Of a stretch of DNA of 64,000 nt, positions 51,825 to 60,857 are shown one piece after another; positions within the stretch are counted from its first letter, which is position 1; each line of letters begins with the position of its first letter. Under the pieces are notes generated by a model that was not told the DNA's origin, made no database searches, and saw nothing but the letters and a program-made list of their open reading frames with translations. The stretch lies in NCBI RefSeq assembly GCF_002156385.1, contig NZ_MVJM01000002.1, positions 124,001 to 188,000 on the forward strand, read 5' to 3'. The translations under genes and the position numbers were made by a program. Origin of the DNA: Halalkalibacter urbisdiaboli. Its GTDB lineage: Bacteria > Bacillota > Bacilli > Bacillales > Bacillaceae_D.

Positions 51825-51903
51825 GGGCTGTCTTAAAAGCTTAAAGCGTACATGAAGGCAGTGCCAAAAGGTTAAAAAACAACCTTTTGGCACTGCCTCT
51901 TTT
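51825..51903 (+). repeat. Hairpin repeat family, copy C (also a terminator)
   Basis: GGGCTGTCTTAAAAGCTTAAA and GCGTAC precede a 15-bp perfect hairpin, GGCAGTGCCAAAAGG with CCTTTTGGCACTGCC, followed by TCTTTTAT. It lies nine bases after the small gene and would end the helicase operon. Confidence 0.85.
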
Positions 51904-52009
51904 ATAATCGACTCAAAACATTCTTAAATACCGACTAAAAGTCACTATTCAGACCTCAGCCTATTTGGTAAAGTAAATAAATTCAAACTACATTTGAGGT
52001 GTATAGAAA

Positions 52010-52807
52010 ATGGATGAGCTTTTTAAAGCGATTATTCTAGGCATAGTTGAAGGTCTTACAGAATTTTTACCCGTTTCATCTACTGGCCATATGATTTTAA
52101 CTGCTCATTTATTAGATTTTAAAGGTGAGCGCGCAGCAACGTTTGAAATTGTCGTTCAGCTAGGTGCCGTGCTTGCCGTGCTCATTTTATATTTCAAACG
52201 ATTTCTTGGCTTTCTATCTCTTAAACCCGGTATAACCGAGCGTTCAGGGATCAACCTTATCCACTTAATCGTTGCAATGTTACCTGCTATTGTCGTTGGA
52301 CTTGCACTACATCGGTTTATAAAAGCTTATTTATTCGGTCCTACAACTGTACTCATTGGTTTGATACTTGGCGGTGTTTTGTTAATTGTTGCTGATAAGG
52401 TAAACAAAACGATGACCTCTGAAACGATGGACGATATTACGTATAAACAAGCATTCGGTATCGGTTTGTTTCAATGCCTCGCTCTTTGGCCCGGATTCTC
52501 TCGCTCCGGTTCAACTATGTCTGGTGGAATCTTACTTGGCGTTAGTCAAAAGGCTGCTGCGGAGTTTACCTTTATTATTTCCGTTCCGATGATGTTTGCC
52601 GCTTCTGGCTTAGATTTATATAAAAGTCGTGATTTCTTAACAAGCGCAGACCTTCCTGTTTTCCTCGTTGGTTTAGCTGTATCGTTTGTAGTTGCCATGT
52701 TCGCAATTGTTACCTTTTTACGCGTTGTTAAGAAACTTAAACTCTCTTACTTTGCTTATTATCGCTTTGCGTTAGCTGGGGTTTTCTTCTTTATCTTATA
52801 TGTCTAA
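52010..52807 (+). CDS. uppP: Undecaprenyl-diphosphatase
   Basis: The 265-residue protein has eight membrane helices and the BacA/UppP signatures EGLTEFLPVSSTGHMIL and GFSRSGSTMSGGILLG, with the catalytic Glu, Ser and Arg residues. It removes a phosphate from undecaprenyl diphosphate at the outer face of the membrane, recycling the carrier for cell-wall synthesis and giving bacitracin resistance. TGAGGTG precedes the ATG. It is a single gene. Confidence 0.95.
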   Translation: MDELFKAIILGIVEGLTEFLPVSSTGHMILTAHLLDFKGERAATFEIVVQLGAVLAVLILYFKRFLGFLSLKPGITERSGINLIHLIVAMLPAIVVGLALHRFIKAYLFGPTTVLIGLILGGVLLIVADKVNKTMTSETMDDITYKQAFGIGLFQCLALWPGFSRSGSTMSGGILLGVSQKAAAEFTFIISVPMMFAASGLDLYKSRDFLTSADLPVFLVGLAVSFVVAMFAIVTFLRVVKKLKLSYFAYYRFALAGVFFFILYV

Positions 52808-52831
52808 AGGCCTTTTTGTCTTAGACAAAAT

Positions 52832-52939
52832 TGCTGTATCAAAAGCTTAAAGAGTGCCTAGCTTTTACGATGAGACCCCACTCATCGTAAAGGCTGTGCC
52901 AAAAGGTTAAAAAACCACCTGGCACAGCCTCTTTTTTTT
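52832..52939. repeat. Hairpin repeat family, copy D (also a terminator)
   Basis: GCTGTATCAAAAGCTTAAAG is followed by an extra hairpin (CTTTTACGATGAG/CTCATCGTAAAG, about 52862-52892) and then the family hairpin with the arms GGCTGTGCC and GGCACAGCC. It separates the convergent uppP and BsuPI genes and can end both. Confidence 0.85.
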
Positions 52940-52940
52940 C

Positions 52941-53399
52941 TTATTTCACTTCAACTGATTTTGTGTACGTATCTGCTGCCACTTCTTCACCATTGATTGC
53001 AGCGACTAGTAAAGAGGCGTGCAGGGTATATGGACCTGCTTCCATCTGTTCTAGATTAATCGTTTCCTCATACACCTTTGATTCACCTGGTGCGAGTGTT
53101 TCATGAACGAGTGCCATTGTAAACATATGCTCCCTAGAAAAACGATATAGCTCTTCCCCAGACTCGTTTGTTAAAACTAGCTCATATTTTTGCCCAGACA
53201 TAAAATCTAGTGTTACTTCTTCATTTGTTTCATTTGTTACCGTTACTTTTATTTCAAGCTCGTGATCTATTTTTGAAGCATCGACGTTAAAAGTCAAAGG
53301 TTCCCCCCCTTTCACTGGAACAGATACATTTGTACTTTGGCCACATCCTAGTAATATAAGAAGTAAAGCGATCATAAAGAGGTAAAAATGACGTTTCAT
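52941..53399 (-). CDS. BsuPI-domain lipoprotein (intracellular proteinase inhibitor-like)
   Basis: The 152-residue lipoprotein (lipobox LLGC) has a BsuPI-like beta-sandwich domain (LEIKVTVTNETNEEVTLDFMSGQKYELVLTN, FSREHMFTMAL, LAPGESKVYEETI). The domain is named for a B. subtilis proteinase inhibitor, but secreted versions may serve other binding roles. AAAGGAGAGG precedes the ATG. It lies 16 bases after the YitT gene and may be co-transcribed with it. Confidence 0.85.
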   Translation of the reverse strand: MKRHFYLFMIALLLILLGCGQSTNVSVPVKGGEPLTFNVDASKIDHELEIKVTVTNETNEEVTLDFMSGQKYELVLTNESGEELYRFSREHMFTMALVHETLAPGESKVYEETINLEQMEAGPYTLHASLLVAAINGEEVAADTYTKSVEVK

Positions 53400-53415
53400 T
53401 TAATCCCTCTCCTTT

Positions 53416-54237
53416 CTATTCTTTTCGAAACAACCCAAAAATTCCTGCTGTTTCAACTATATTTGTAAAGGCATCTGGATCTGAGGCTTGAATCACATGC
53501 TTTAATTCATATAATTCATAGCGGGTTAATACCATCATGAGTACTTCTTTCTCGTCATCAGTATAACCGCCTTTTGCTGGTAAGCGAGTTATCCCTCGAG
53601 ATAACTTCTCATGAATCGCTACTCTAAGCTTCTCCGCTTTTTTCGTCACAATCATCGCCGTTAGCTTTACGTGTCGAGTATGAATCGCATCGATAACTCT
53701 AGATGAAACGTAAAGGGTAACGAGTGTATATAGTGCCTTTTCTGGATCAAAAATAAATCCAGAAGCAATAACGATAACGCTATTAATCGCAAAAAAATAA
53801 ATGCCTACTGGACGGTCACTATATCGTGATAATATCAGCACAACGATGTCAAGTCCACCAGTAGAAGCTCCCCACTTAAGGGTAATTCCAGCACCAATGG
53901 CAATGATTACCCCGCCAAATACTGCATTTAAAAGAATATCTGGAGAAAAGGACCAAATGGGAATAAGTTCAAGTGATAAAGTCGTTACAGCTACACTAAC
54001 AATGCTATAAACGGTAAAGCTCTTTCCAATTTTCATCCACCCTAAAATAGCAACAGGAATATTTAACACAAAGAGCAACACACCTGTTGAAATTGGTAAA
54101 ACCGTTGCTAATAATTGAGCTAATCCAGTAAAACCACTTGCAAAAACATTTGCTGGAATTAAAAAGAAATTCAGTGCAACTGCAACTAATATTGCGCCGA
54201 TAATAATAATTATTGCTTTTTCTATTTCCTTTATCAT
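53416..54237 (-). CDS. YitT family membrane protein
   Basis: The 273-residue protein has about five to six membrane helices in the N-terminal 190 residues (DUF161) and a cytoplasmic C-terminal DUF2179 domain (MIVTKKAEKLRVAIHEKLSRGITRLPAKGGYTDDEKEVL). Its function is unknown; Bacillus has several paralogs. AGAGGGA precedes the ATG. It lies 14 bases after the hydrolase gene and is likely in one operon with it and the BsuPI lipoprotein. Confidence 0.9.
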   Translation of the reverse strand: MIKEIEKAIIIIIGAILVAVALNFFLIPANVFASGFTGLAQLLATVLPISTGVLLFVLNIPVAILGWMKIGKSFTVYSIVSVAVTTLSLELIPIWSFSPDILLNAVFGGVIIAIGAGITLKWGASTGGLDIVVLILSRYSDRPVGIYFFAINSVIVIASGFIFDPEKALYTLVTLYVSSRVIDAIHTRHVKLTAMIVTKKAEKLRVAIHEKLSRGITRLPAKGGYTDDEKEVLMMVLTRYELYELKHVIQASDPDAFTNIVETAGIFGLFRKE

Positions 54238-54251
54238 GTATAATCCCTCTT

Positions 54252-55040
54252 TTATGATACCTGCTCCTTACCTTGTATTAAATGAGCTTCAAACCACTTG
54301 ACTGAATGAAGAATCGCCTTCCGTGAAACTTTGTGATCCGCTTTCTCGTCGATTGAAAAATGAAGACGGTCAGGTGCATGCTGATAATGCTCCGTAATAT
54401 CACGATAAAGTTGCTCTGAAAATGCATAAGGGACAACCTTATCTCTCTTTCCATGCCAAATAAAGAGTGGGCGCTTTTTTAGTTTGTCAAATTGCTGTGC
54501 TGGATCAAACGCCTTTAATTTTTCAAGCATCGTTTCAACCATTGATGGTTCAATCTCGATGCCTTTATTCTTAAACGACTCAAGCTGTTGCTCTGCAAAG
54601 CTTTGATAATAAGCAGTCCCCATAAATGATACAGCTGTATTAATCCACGAATACTGCATCATTGCACCGAACGTTGTTATGGCCCCCATCGATGTACCGA
54701 CTACGCCAATTCGCTCCTCGTCACTCATTAAACGTTCGATAACATGCTGCTTTAATTGTTCTAATTCTTTCACAGACGTAAGGACAATATCCCAAAAAGA
54801 AAAATCGCGCTCTCTCCCTACTACGTCCCCTTCTCTTTCACCATGGTGAATAGCATCTGGTAATAGAACTCGGAAACCTTTTTCCGCTAATAAATACGCG
54901 ACATGTAAGTTATGCTCCTTCGCACTTGTGTATCCATGAAGAAAGAATACAGTCGGCATCTTTCGTGAGTGAAGGAATTCTTGTTTCACTACATGTAACG
55001 TTGGAATCTCAGCAATAGTTTCATTACTAACCAAAATCAT
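54252..55040 (-). CDS. Alpha/beta hydrolase (YitV-like esterase)
   Basis: The 262-residue protein has an alpha/beta-hydrolase fold with an oxyanion stretch FFLHGYTSAKE, a nucleophile elbow GTSMGA and a C-terminal DKVVPY...ADHKVSRKA with the catalytic Asp and His. It resembles B. subtilis YitV. The substrate is not known. GGGGGGA precedes the ATG. The upstream region is the large repeat block at 55127. Confidence 0.88.
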   Translation of the reverse strand: MILVSNETIAEIPTLHVVKQEFLHSRKMPTVFFLHGYTSAKEHNLHVAYLLAEKGFRVLLPDAIHHGEREGDVVGRERDFSFWDIVLTSVKELEQLKQHVIERLMSDEERIGVVGTSMGAITTFGAMMQYSWINTAVSFMGTAYYQSFAEQQLESFKNKGIEIEPSMVETMLEKLKAFDPAQQFDKLKKRPLFIWHGKRDKVVPYAFSEQLYRDITEHYQHAPDRLHFSIDEKADHKVSRKAILHSVKWFEAHLIQGKEQVS

Positions 55041-55126
55041 CGTATCCCCCCGAATTAAGACATATACCTAAGTATAGCATTACCTAATCATTCCTTATAC
55101 TTACATAACCTTGAAAATAATCAAAG

Positions 55127-55513
55127 AAAGGTGCCCCAGAAGCAATGTGCGGAGTTGTTGCCATCTCTTAAAAAGCCTGCTATGAGAGGGGCACTGAAAA
55201 AGGGTGCTTTTCCCTTTTTCAGTGCCCTTTAAGTAATGTGCGGAGCCGTTGCCTGGTTTTGAAAGCCTTGCTACGAGTGGTTTTCTCGTAGCAAGGCGCG
55301 CAACGTGCGAAGCCATTACTTCTTCTTTGAGTTACAAGAAGTAGTTTTTCAGTGGCCTCGCTATGAGTGGGTTTCTCATAGCAGGCGAGCAACGTGCGAA
55401 ACCATTACTTCTTCTTTGAGTTACAAGAAGTAGTTTTTCAGTGGCCTCTGGCTTTTACCTTTTTATTAGTGTCTACTCTATAGGATACAGTTTACCTTTT
55501 GGGGCACCTCTTT
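55127..55513. repeat. Modular block of nested hairpins and tandem repeats
   Basis: The block is bounded by the inverted pair GGTGCCCC (55130-55137) and GGGGCACC (55501-55508). Inside are several perfect hairpins: GCACTGAAAAAGGG/CCCTTTTTCAGTGC (55191-55225), GCCTTGCTACGAG/CTCGTAGCAAGGC (about 55265-55296), and an outer pair AAGTAATG/CATTACTT near 55230-55322. A 60-base unit is repeated directly at 55300 and 55389 with one visible difference. No coding frame is supported. The outer pair may be the terminator of the 55516 gene, enlarged by inserted modules. Confidence 0.8.
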
Positions 55514-55515
55514 AA

Positions 55516-55779
55516 TTATTGGTGTTCTTTATTGAAATATTGGACTGTGTAAAGAGCACCTTCATTCACCATTTCATTATCTTCCATCTCGTTCGGGTGG
55601 GGATGTCCAAGTTTCAGACGCTTGTCCTCTGCAACATCGGATGCTGTTCGATTGGTTAGGTTCGCATAAAACTCTCGTACCTTACGCCCTACTTTTGCTC
55701 TAGTTTCCTCGTTTCTTAAAAGGACTGTCCCAGTTCCAACCGCAATCATTGTTGTCGTTAAAAGTATTTTCTTTTTCAC
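55516..55779 (-). CDS. Small protein with an N-terminal membrane segment (87 aa)
   Basis: The 87-residue protein begins MKKKILLTTTMIAVGTGTVLLRN, one short membrane helix or signal anchor, then a charged part (EETRAKVGRKVREFYANLTNR). I start it at a GTG at 55779 that follows AAGGTGGAG; the frame is open further upstream without a ribosome binding site. It is reminiscent of YtxH-type small stress proteins but I cannot assign it firmly. Confidence 0.55.
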   Translation of the reverse strand: MKKKILLTTTMIAVGTGTVLLRNEETRAKVGRKVREFYANLTNRTASDVAEDKRLKLGHPHPNEMEDNEMVNEGALYTVQYFNKEHQ

Positions 55780-55907
55780 CAGAATCTCCACCTTTCTTAT
55801 TCTGTTACCATCCCTATTCCCGTTCTCTTTAGCTTTAAACCTTACCTTCATATATTTAAGAGAATTGGACATAATAAGGTTGACAACGAATAGAAAGAGG
55901 TGCCCTC

Positions 55908-56039
55908 ATGTCTAGAACTGGAGATTCCAATAAAAAAAAGAAAGACAATAATGCTAAAAACCAAATGAAAAACATCCAAGCTCATGAGAATGCAGAGCAT
56001 GGAAAGCATACGTACTCTAAAGAAGTCGACCACAAATAG
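55908..56039 (+). CDS. Small hydrophilic Lys/Asn-rich protein (43 aa)
   Basis: The 43-residue protein begins MSRTGDSNKKKKDNNAKNQ and ends YSKEVDHK; it has no hydrophobic stretch. AAAGAGGTG precedes the ATG at a good distance. The composition resembles small acid-soluble or sporulation-linked proteins of Bacillus. It is convergent with the stalk-domain gene at 56071. Confidence 0.6.
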   Translation: MSRTGDSNKKKKDNNAKNQMKNIQAHENAEHGKHTYSKEVDHK

Positions 56040-56070
56040 GCTCATAAATGAGCACAAAGAAGGAAGAGAA

Positions 56071-56955
56071 CTAAAGGTCCTCTTCCTCTTTTTCCTTTTG
56101 CTCACCAAAACCATAAAGATGGTGATCCCAAATACCAATTCGTTCAATCTTTTGATTCTCAGCAATAAACCAAATCGACCCAAACTCTACATCATAAACA
56201 ACAATTTGTTTTCCATCTTCCTGAAAACGAGTGTTCTGACTCCCGTATGCCCTTATCGCGTCTGTAAGCCTGTCTCCCACTTTTATCCCTTTTGACGTCT
56301 CTAATTGATTAGTTGCTATTAATAAATAGGTGACTTCATTCTCAATAATTTCAATTTGAATATCAGGTACTTCACCAGTTCTAGTATATCCATAACGATC
56401 CTTATACGAAAATGAGTTCATTTCACCATAAAAACCAATATAATCAGCTTTTTTTCCAAAACCAGTATTCCAATGGATCCCTGACAATTCCTCGTTAACT
56501 TCTTCTTTCGTCATACCAATTGTTAAGTTTTCAACAACCATGAGCTGTGGAGTATTCACATGAACAATTGCTTCTTGCTCATAGAAATAAGCATCAAATC
56601 CTAATAACTCCACATCTGAAAGCTTGATCATATCCCGATTATTAATTTTTACTATCTCTAATTCACAAAGCTCTTCAATTTCCTCTTCTTCCTCAAGCTC
56701 ACCCTTTAAAAGGCGCGTAATATATGCCGAATCGATATTCCACTCCTCGTTAATTTCCACCGCTTTTAACAAAATAGGTCGAACAGGGAGCCAAATCTCG
56801 TCTTCAAAAAATTCAATATCACCTTGATAACGTTGTTCCTGGCCATCAAGGTAGAACCATATTTTTTCTGCAGCCTCTATTTCATTTGAGAACATTAATA
56901 GAGTTGACACTGATAATAAACATCCTAGTATCCAAGCTTTCACTGTTCGTCTCAA
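56071..56955 (-). CDS. Secreted stalk-domain / CAP-associated protein
   Basis: The 294-residue protein has a signal peptide, a copper amine oxidase N-terminal-like stalk domain (FYLDGQEQRYQGDIEFFEDEIWLPVRPI), and a domain like the CAP-associated N domain (TIGMTKEEVNEELSG, GIKVGDRLTDAIRAYG, FIAENQKIERIGI). It is probably exported to the cell surface. The ATG at 56961 overlaps the AAAAGGAG ribosome binding site, so I use the TTG at 56955, six bases downstream. Function unknown. Confidence 0.75.
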   Translation of the reverse strand: MRRTVKAWILGCLLSVSTLLMFSNEIEAAEKIWFYLDGQEQRYQGDIEFFEDEIWLPVRPILLKAVEINEEWNIDSAYITRLLKGELEEEEEIEELCELEIVKINNRDMIKLSDVELLGFDAYFYEQEAIVHVNTPQLMVVENLTIGMTKEEVNEELSGIHWNTGFGKKADYIGFYGEMNSFSYKDRYGYTRTGEVPDIQIEIIENEVTYLLIATNQLETSKGIKVGDRLTDAIRAYGSQNTRFQEDGKQIVVYDVEFGSIWFIAENQKIERIGIWDHHLYGFGEQKEKEEEDL

Positions 56956-57134
56956 CTCCATCTCCTTTTATTCTTCCAATAGTTTACTAGATTTAGTACA
57001 ATTTTTCTAATGAATTTTTTGTAGAAAAATCAGATAAATCAAGTAACCATGTCAACTTCTGATTGCATTCATATGAAAAAAGTATCATACTAGGTTTATA
57101 AGAACACAAGATTATCAAAAAAAGGGGAATAATG

Positions 57135-58442
57135 ATGCTGTTTTCGAAAAAAAAACCTTCACAAAATCAGACCTTTGAACCAACTATGACTATATCGACA
57201 GAACCGAAATTATCTTTTTTCAATAAAGAACTTGAGTCTCGGGTTCAATTTATAGGTTTTACAAAAAAACACATTGAACTTTTGCAAGAGTTACATCCTT
57301 TTTTTCAAACGATAAGCGATAACCTTGTTGAAGCTGCAGTTCAACACGTATATCAGGAACCTACCTTGAAAAAAGTGGCTGATGCTTACTCTACACGCGA
57401 TCGGCTTAAAGAAGTATTTCAAGAATACTTAGATTCCACTTTTTCAGGAAAAATTGACGATGAATATATTCAACAACGTACTAAAATTGGACATGCGTCT
57501 CGTGATGCAGAACTGTCGCTTACTTGGTTTCTAGCTACATACCAAGTATTCCTTCAGCTGCTTGTTCCTCAACTAGTTAAACAATTTCACCATGATCCAA
57601 CGAAATTATCAGATATGATTGTTGCAGCTACAAATACATTAAGTTTGGATTCTCAACTCATTGCTGAGTCTTTTATGCTAACAGGTCGAAACGCATCTTC
57701 AATTGATGAGGCCACCGCTTCATTACAACAAGAACTTACAGCAATAAGCGAGGAGCTTGCTGCAACGATTGAACAGACTGAAGCATCAACTACTGAAACA
57801 GCATCAAAAGCACAGCATGTAGGGAAGGAAACTGAAGAAACTGTGAAAACAAGTGAGCATCTCCGCACATTAACGGGGGAAAATGTTTCACATGTGAGCT
57901 CCATGAGTGATACATTCCAACATCTTGAAGAACAACTAGTTGATTCCATCTCAAAAACTGAACAACTAAAAACAATTGCTGAAAAAATAAATCAAATGAC
58001 AAACGAAATCGAAAAAGTATCTGACCAAACAAACTTGTTGGCGCTCAACGCCTCTATTGAAGCAGCACGTGCTGGCGAGCATGGGAAAGGGTTCTCTGTT
58101 GTAGCATCAGAGGTTCGAAAACTTGCTGAGCAATCAAAGGAAATGAGTACAACGATTATCTCTCTCGTTCAGCAAAGTAATCAAACGATTGAAACTTTAG
58201 TAGCAGCAATGAATGAAGTTAATGAATCACGAGATAAATCTAGTAAGAGTCTAGAGCAAATGAGAAATGGACTCCAAACGGTTGAAACGGAAATGGCCCA
58301 ATATATAGAAAGACTTCGTGGAAACAAACTGGATATGGATAACATCGTAGCCGCTGTTCAAGAAATTCAAAAAGCAACAGGTGGACTAACCGCTATGTCA
58401 GTTACTTTATTAGAAAAAGCAGAGGGATTAACTAGAGAATAA
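57135..58442 (+). CDS. HemAT-like globin-coupled chemoreceptor, heme ligand residues altered
   Basis: The 435-residue soluble protein has an N-terminal sensor-globin domain (about 25-180) and a C-terminal methyl-accepting signalling domain with hairpin motif [45 protein letters not shown]. It lines up with B. subtilis HemAT without gaps around [16 protein letters not shown], but the proximal heme His of that protein (RIASIHLRIGL) is Ser here, and the distal Tyr is Val. Thus heme binding may be lost or use the nearby His of KIGH. I start it at the second ATG (57135), seven bases after AAGGGG. It should relay to CheA. Confidence 0.85.
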   Translation: MLFSKKKPSQNQTFEPTMTISTEPKLSFFNKELESRVQFIGFTKKHIELLQELHPFFQTISDNLVEAAVQHVYQEPTLKKVADAYSTRDRLKEVFQEYLDSTFSGKIDDEYIQQRTKIGHASRDAELSLTWFLATYQVFLQLLVPQLVKQFHHDPTKLSDMIVAATNTLSLDSQLIAESFMLTGRNASSIDEATASLQQELTAISEELAATIEQTEASTTETASKAQHVGKETEETVKTSEHLRTLTGENVSHVSSMSDTFQHLEEQLVDSISKTEQLKTIAEKINQMTNEIEKVSDQTNLLALNASIEAARAGEHGKGFSVVASEVRKLAEQSKEMSTTIISLVQQSNQTIETLVAAMNEVNESRDKSSKSLEQMRNGLQTVETEMAQYIERLRGNKLDMDNIVAAVQEIQKATGGLTAMSVTLLEKAEGLTRE

Positions 58443-58481
58443 AAACATAAATATCATTCATTGTTTAACTTGAAAAAAAGG

Positions 58482-58524
58482 GGCTGTGCCAAAAAGGTTA
58501 AAAAAACAACCTTTTGGCACAGCC
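58482..58524. repeat. Hairpin repeat family, copy E (also a bidirectional terminator)
   Basis: GGCTGTGCCAAAAAGGTT and AACCTTTTGGCACAGCC form the family hairpin, without the left part. It lies between the convergent chemoreceptor and beta-helix genes and can terminate both. Confidence 0.85.
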
Positions 58525-58529
58525 TCCTA

Positions 58530-60155
58530 TTAATTTCGTACAATTTCCCATTGCTGATTAGCACCACCGTTTTTTGTCCATTGTACGACATTTCCTCCAT
58601 CTGACATTGATTTCCCTTCGACATCAAGGGCTTTCCCACTGTTACGATTCACAATCGAAAAATATCCATCACTGTTAAGCTTCAATTCCCATTGTTGCAT
58701 CGTACCACCATGATGTCCCCACTGAACGACATTGGCTCCATCTGAGGTTGCTCCGTTATAAACATCTAATGCTTTTCCACTGTTTCTGTTTATTAATCCA
58801 AAAAAACCGTTATCGTCCTCATTTAGCAACCATTGCTGGCAGCTACAATTTGTATTTGCCCACTGATTAACATTGGCTCCATCTTCTGTACTTGCATTTC
58901 CAACTTCTAAAAGCTTTCCACTATTTCGGTTTTTAAGGTGATAGCTCCCATTCCCTGAAAAGAAATTACTGTTTCCTTGATTAGTATTGTTGCTACCTCC
59001 TTCAATACTTACTAACGTTCCTGAAGTGTCTATAATATTGTTTCTTATTGAATTGTACGTTGAAGAACCAGTTACACGTATTCCGATATTACGAAAACTA
59101 GAATGTGTTTGTAAGTAGTTATAATGGATGTCATTGCGACTTCCCGGTGCTAGACGAATAACCGCTTCAGGGTTTAATGATGAGTCTATTTGCTGAATTA
59201 GATTACCAGAAAACGTATTATTGTCTGCCTGAATGAGAATTCCATGTATTCTTGAATCAAGAACTGTATTATCTATAATCGTATTGTTAGTAGCCCCAGT
59301 CAAAACAAAGATTCCTCTAGGATATTTCTCAATGACATTATCGCTAACTACGTTGTGCTCCCCACCATTTGGGATTCTGATTCCTCCATATGAATCCTGT
59401 TGCTGCTGTTGATTAATAATACGGTTGTTTGTAACAGTAGTGTACGTCGCTCGTGATAGATTAATTCCACTTCCACCTGTTGAATTCGTTATCTCATTAT
59501 TTGTAATCACGTTATTTCTGACATCACCGACAGCATGATTTTCACTACCAAAAGCAATCCCGTGACCACTTGTTAAGTCAAACCGACTATTACGAATCTC
59601 CGAGTCCTTTAACCTTCTTAGTAGCGCACCAATTGTTGCATCACGTACCTCAACTCTATCTAACGTTAAATTACGAACATCTGCATCTATATTAATCCCA
59701 CCAACTTGGCCAAGACCTTGTCTAGCACGATTAGTACGGTCCGCATCGAACGTCAAATCGGAAATCGTTACGTTTAAGTTATTCGAATGATTAGGTAGAA
59801 TCGGATTACCAACAACATAATTCGGACTACTACCAATTTTTTTCAAGACTGTTTTTCCCATTCCATCTCCAATGACATTTACACCCGCATGAAAACGAAT
59901 CGCCTCATCAAAATAATACGTTCCTGCCGGTATATAAACTGTTCCCTCCACTCCCCTATTATAGAAATAGCGCATTGCATCATGAAGAGCTTCCGTTTGC
60001 GAGCTATTCTCATTTGCTGTCACACCAAAATCTCTAGCATCAACAACCTCAGACGCTTGAACTGACTGTAGACCAGCTCCTAATCCTATACTTATCGTTA
60101 AAAATAGAATGAACCAAAACCACCCATTACGTTGTGCTACTCCTTTTTTATTCAT
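58530..60155 (-). CDS. Secreted parallel beta-helix protein with ricin-type lectin domain
   Basis: The 541-residue exported protein has a signal peptide (FWFILFLTISIGLGAGLQSVQAS), a pectate-lyase-3-like right-handed beta-helix (about 35-390; DARDFGVTANENSSQTEALHDAM, many NN-x-I repeats), and a C-terminal ricin B lectin domain (about 400-541) with three QQW repeats (NRNSGKALDV). It should bind and perhaps cleave a plant or algal polysaccharide; the catalytic residues are not identified. AGGAGGGA precedes the ATG. A perfect CcpA site lies upstream. Confidence 0.88.
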   Translation of the reverse strand: MNKKGVAQRNGWFWFILFLTISIGLGAGLQSVQASEVVDARDFGVTANENSSQTEALHDAMRYFYNRGVEGTVYIPAGTYYFDEAIRFHAGVNVIGDGMGKTVLKKIGSSPNYVVGNPILPNHSNNLNVTISDLTFDADRTNRARQGLGQVGGINIDADVRNLTLDRVEVRDATIGALLRRLKDSEIRNSRFDLTSGHGIAFGSENHAVGDVRNNVITNNEITNSTGGSGINLSRATYTTVTNNRIINQQQQQDSYGGIRIPNGGEHNVVSDNVIEKYPRGIFVLTGATNNTIIDNTVLDSRIHGILIQADNNTFSGNLIQQIDSSLNPEAVIRLAPGSRNDIHYNYLQTHSSFRNIGIRVTGSSTYNSIRNNIIDTSGTLVSIEGGSNNTNQGNSNFFSGNGSYHLKNRNSGKLLEVGNASTEDGANVNQWANTNCSCQQWLLNEDDNGFFGLINRNSGKALDVYNGATSDGANVVQWGHHGGTMQQWELKLNSDGYFSIVNRNSGKALDVEGKSMSDGGNVVQWTKNGGANQQWEIVRN

Positions 60156-60213
60156 TTGTTTCCCTCCTCATTTTTTATCAAAATCTAAACCTCTGTCCCC
60201 CCTTTACCATAAT

Positions 60214-60228
60214 ATGAAAGCGTTTACT
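60214..60228 (-). promoter_or_regulatory. Catabolite-responsive element (cre) upstream of the beta-helix gene
   Basis: ATGAAAGCGTTTACT fits the cre consensus WTGNAANCGNWNNCW at every fixed position and lies about 60 bases upstream of the gene start. It suggests CcpA repression of this exported protein in the presence of a preferred sugar. Confidence 0.65.
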
Positions 60229-60384
60229 AACTTCCCAAAAAAAAAGGAAACACGTTAAATATGTGTCTCCCTCAGAAGATTACTCACTTTTCTAAATATT
60301 ATTATAAATGGGAATCTTTAACAAATAAATATAACAAAACAATTTTTTCTTATAAAAAGCAACAAATTACTAATTTCCCCAAAT

Positions 60385-60422
60385 AAAAAAAGCCCCGTTT
60401 CTTTTTGAAACAGGACTTTTTC
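60385..60422 (-). terminator. Terminator of the rhodanese gene
   Basis: GCCCCGTTTC pairs with GAAACAGGAC (one mismatch, one G-U), flanked by A and T runs on both sides. On the minus strand it follows the rhodanese stop at once. Confidence 0.75.
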
Positions 60423-60426
60423 CTAT

Positions 60427-60795
60427 TTAGTCTTTTCCTTTATACAGCTCCCCAGTATCTTTAACAACCCATTCTAAGCCAGATGAACGTTCACCGTCCC
60501 AATTAAGCATTCCACCTGCATAATTTTTGACATCTGTAAAACCGTGCTCATTTAAATATAGTGCAACATTTTGACTTCTTGCTCCACTTCTACAAACAAA
60601 AACATAAGACTTTCCTTTATCAAGTTTTTCCATATGATGTGGAATCGAGTTCATTGGGATTAGTGGAACACCTGGAATATGTGCTTCATCATACTCTTCA
60701 AGCTCTCTAACATCCACAATAATGGTATCAGAATTTAATAATTCCTTTAATTCATCAACTTCTACTTGGACAATTCCATCTTGTTCGAATGCCAT
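60427..60795 (-). CDS. Rhodanese-domain sulfurtransferase
   Basis: The 122-residue single-domain rhodanese has the catalytic loop with Cys (YVFVCRSGARSQNVA) and the typical start VDVRELEEYDEAHIPG. It moves sulfane sulfur onto a thiol acceptor in the cytoplasm. TGAGGTGA precedes the ATG. It lies 62 bases after the AI-2E transporter gene. Confidence 0.92.
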   Translation of the reverse strand: MAFEQDGIVQVEVDELKELLNSDTIIVDVRELEEYDEAHIPGVPLIPMNSIPHHMEKLDKGKSYVFVCRSGARSQNVALYLNEHGFTDVKNYAGGMLNWDGERSSGLEWVVKDTGELYKGKD

Positions 60796-60857
60796 CCTGT
60801 CACCTCATTACACCGTTTATCCTTTAATATTTTCACATTTAAGAGGGTAAAGTCAAA

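Noticed and set aside
55100-55515. Short frames in the hairpin block and a CRISPR-like reading of its tandem repeats
   Set aside because: There are only two direct units, no regular spacers, and the units are themselves hairpins; no frame has a ribosome binding site.
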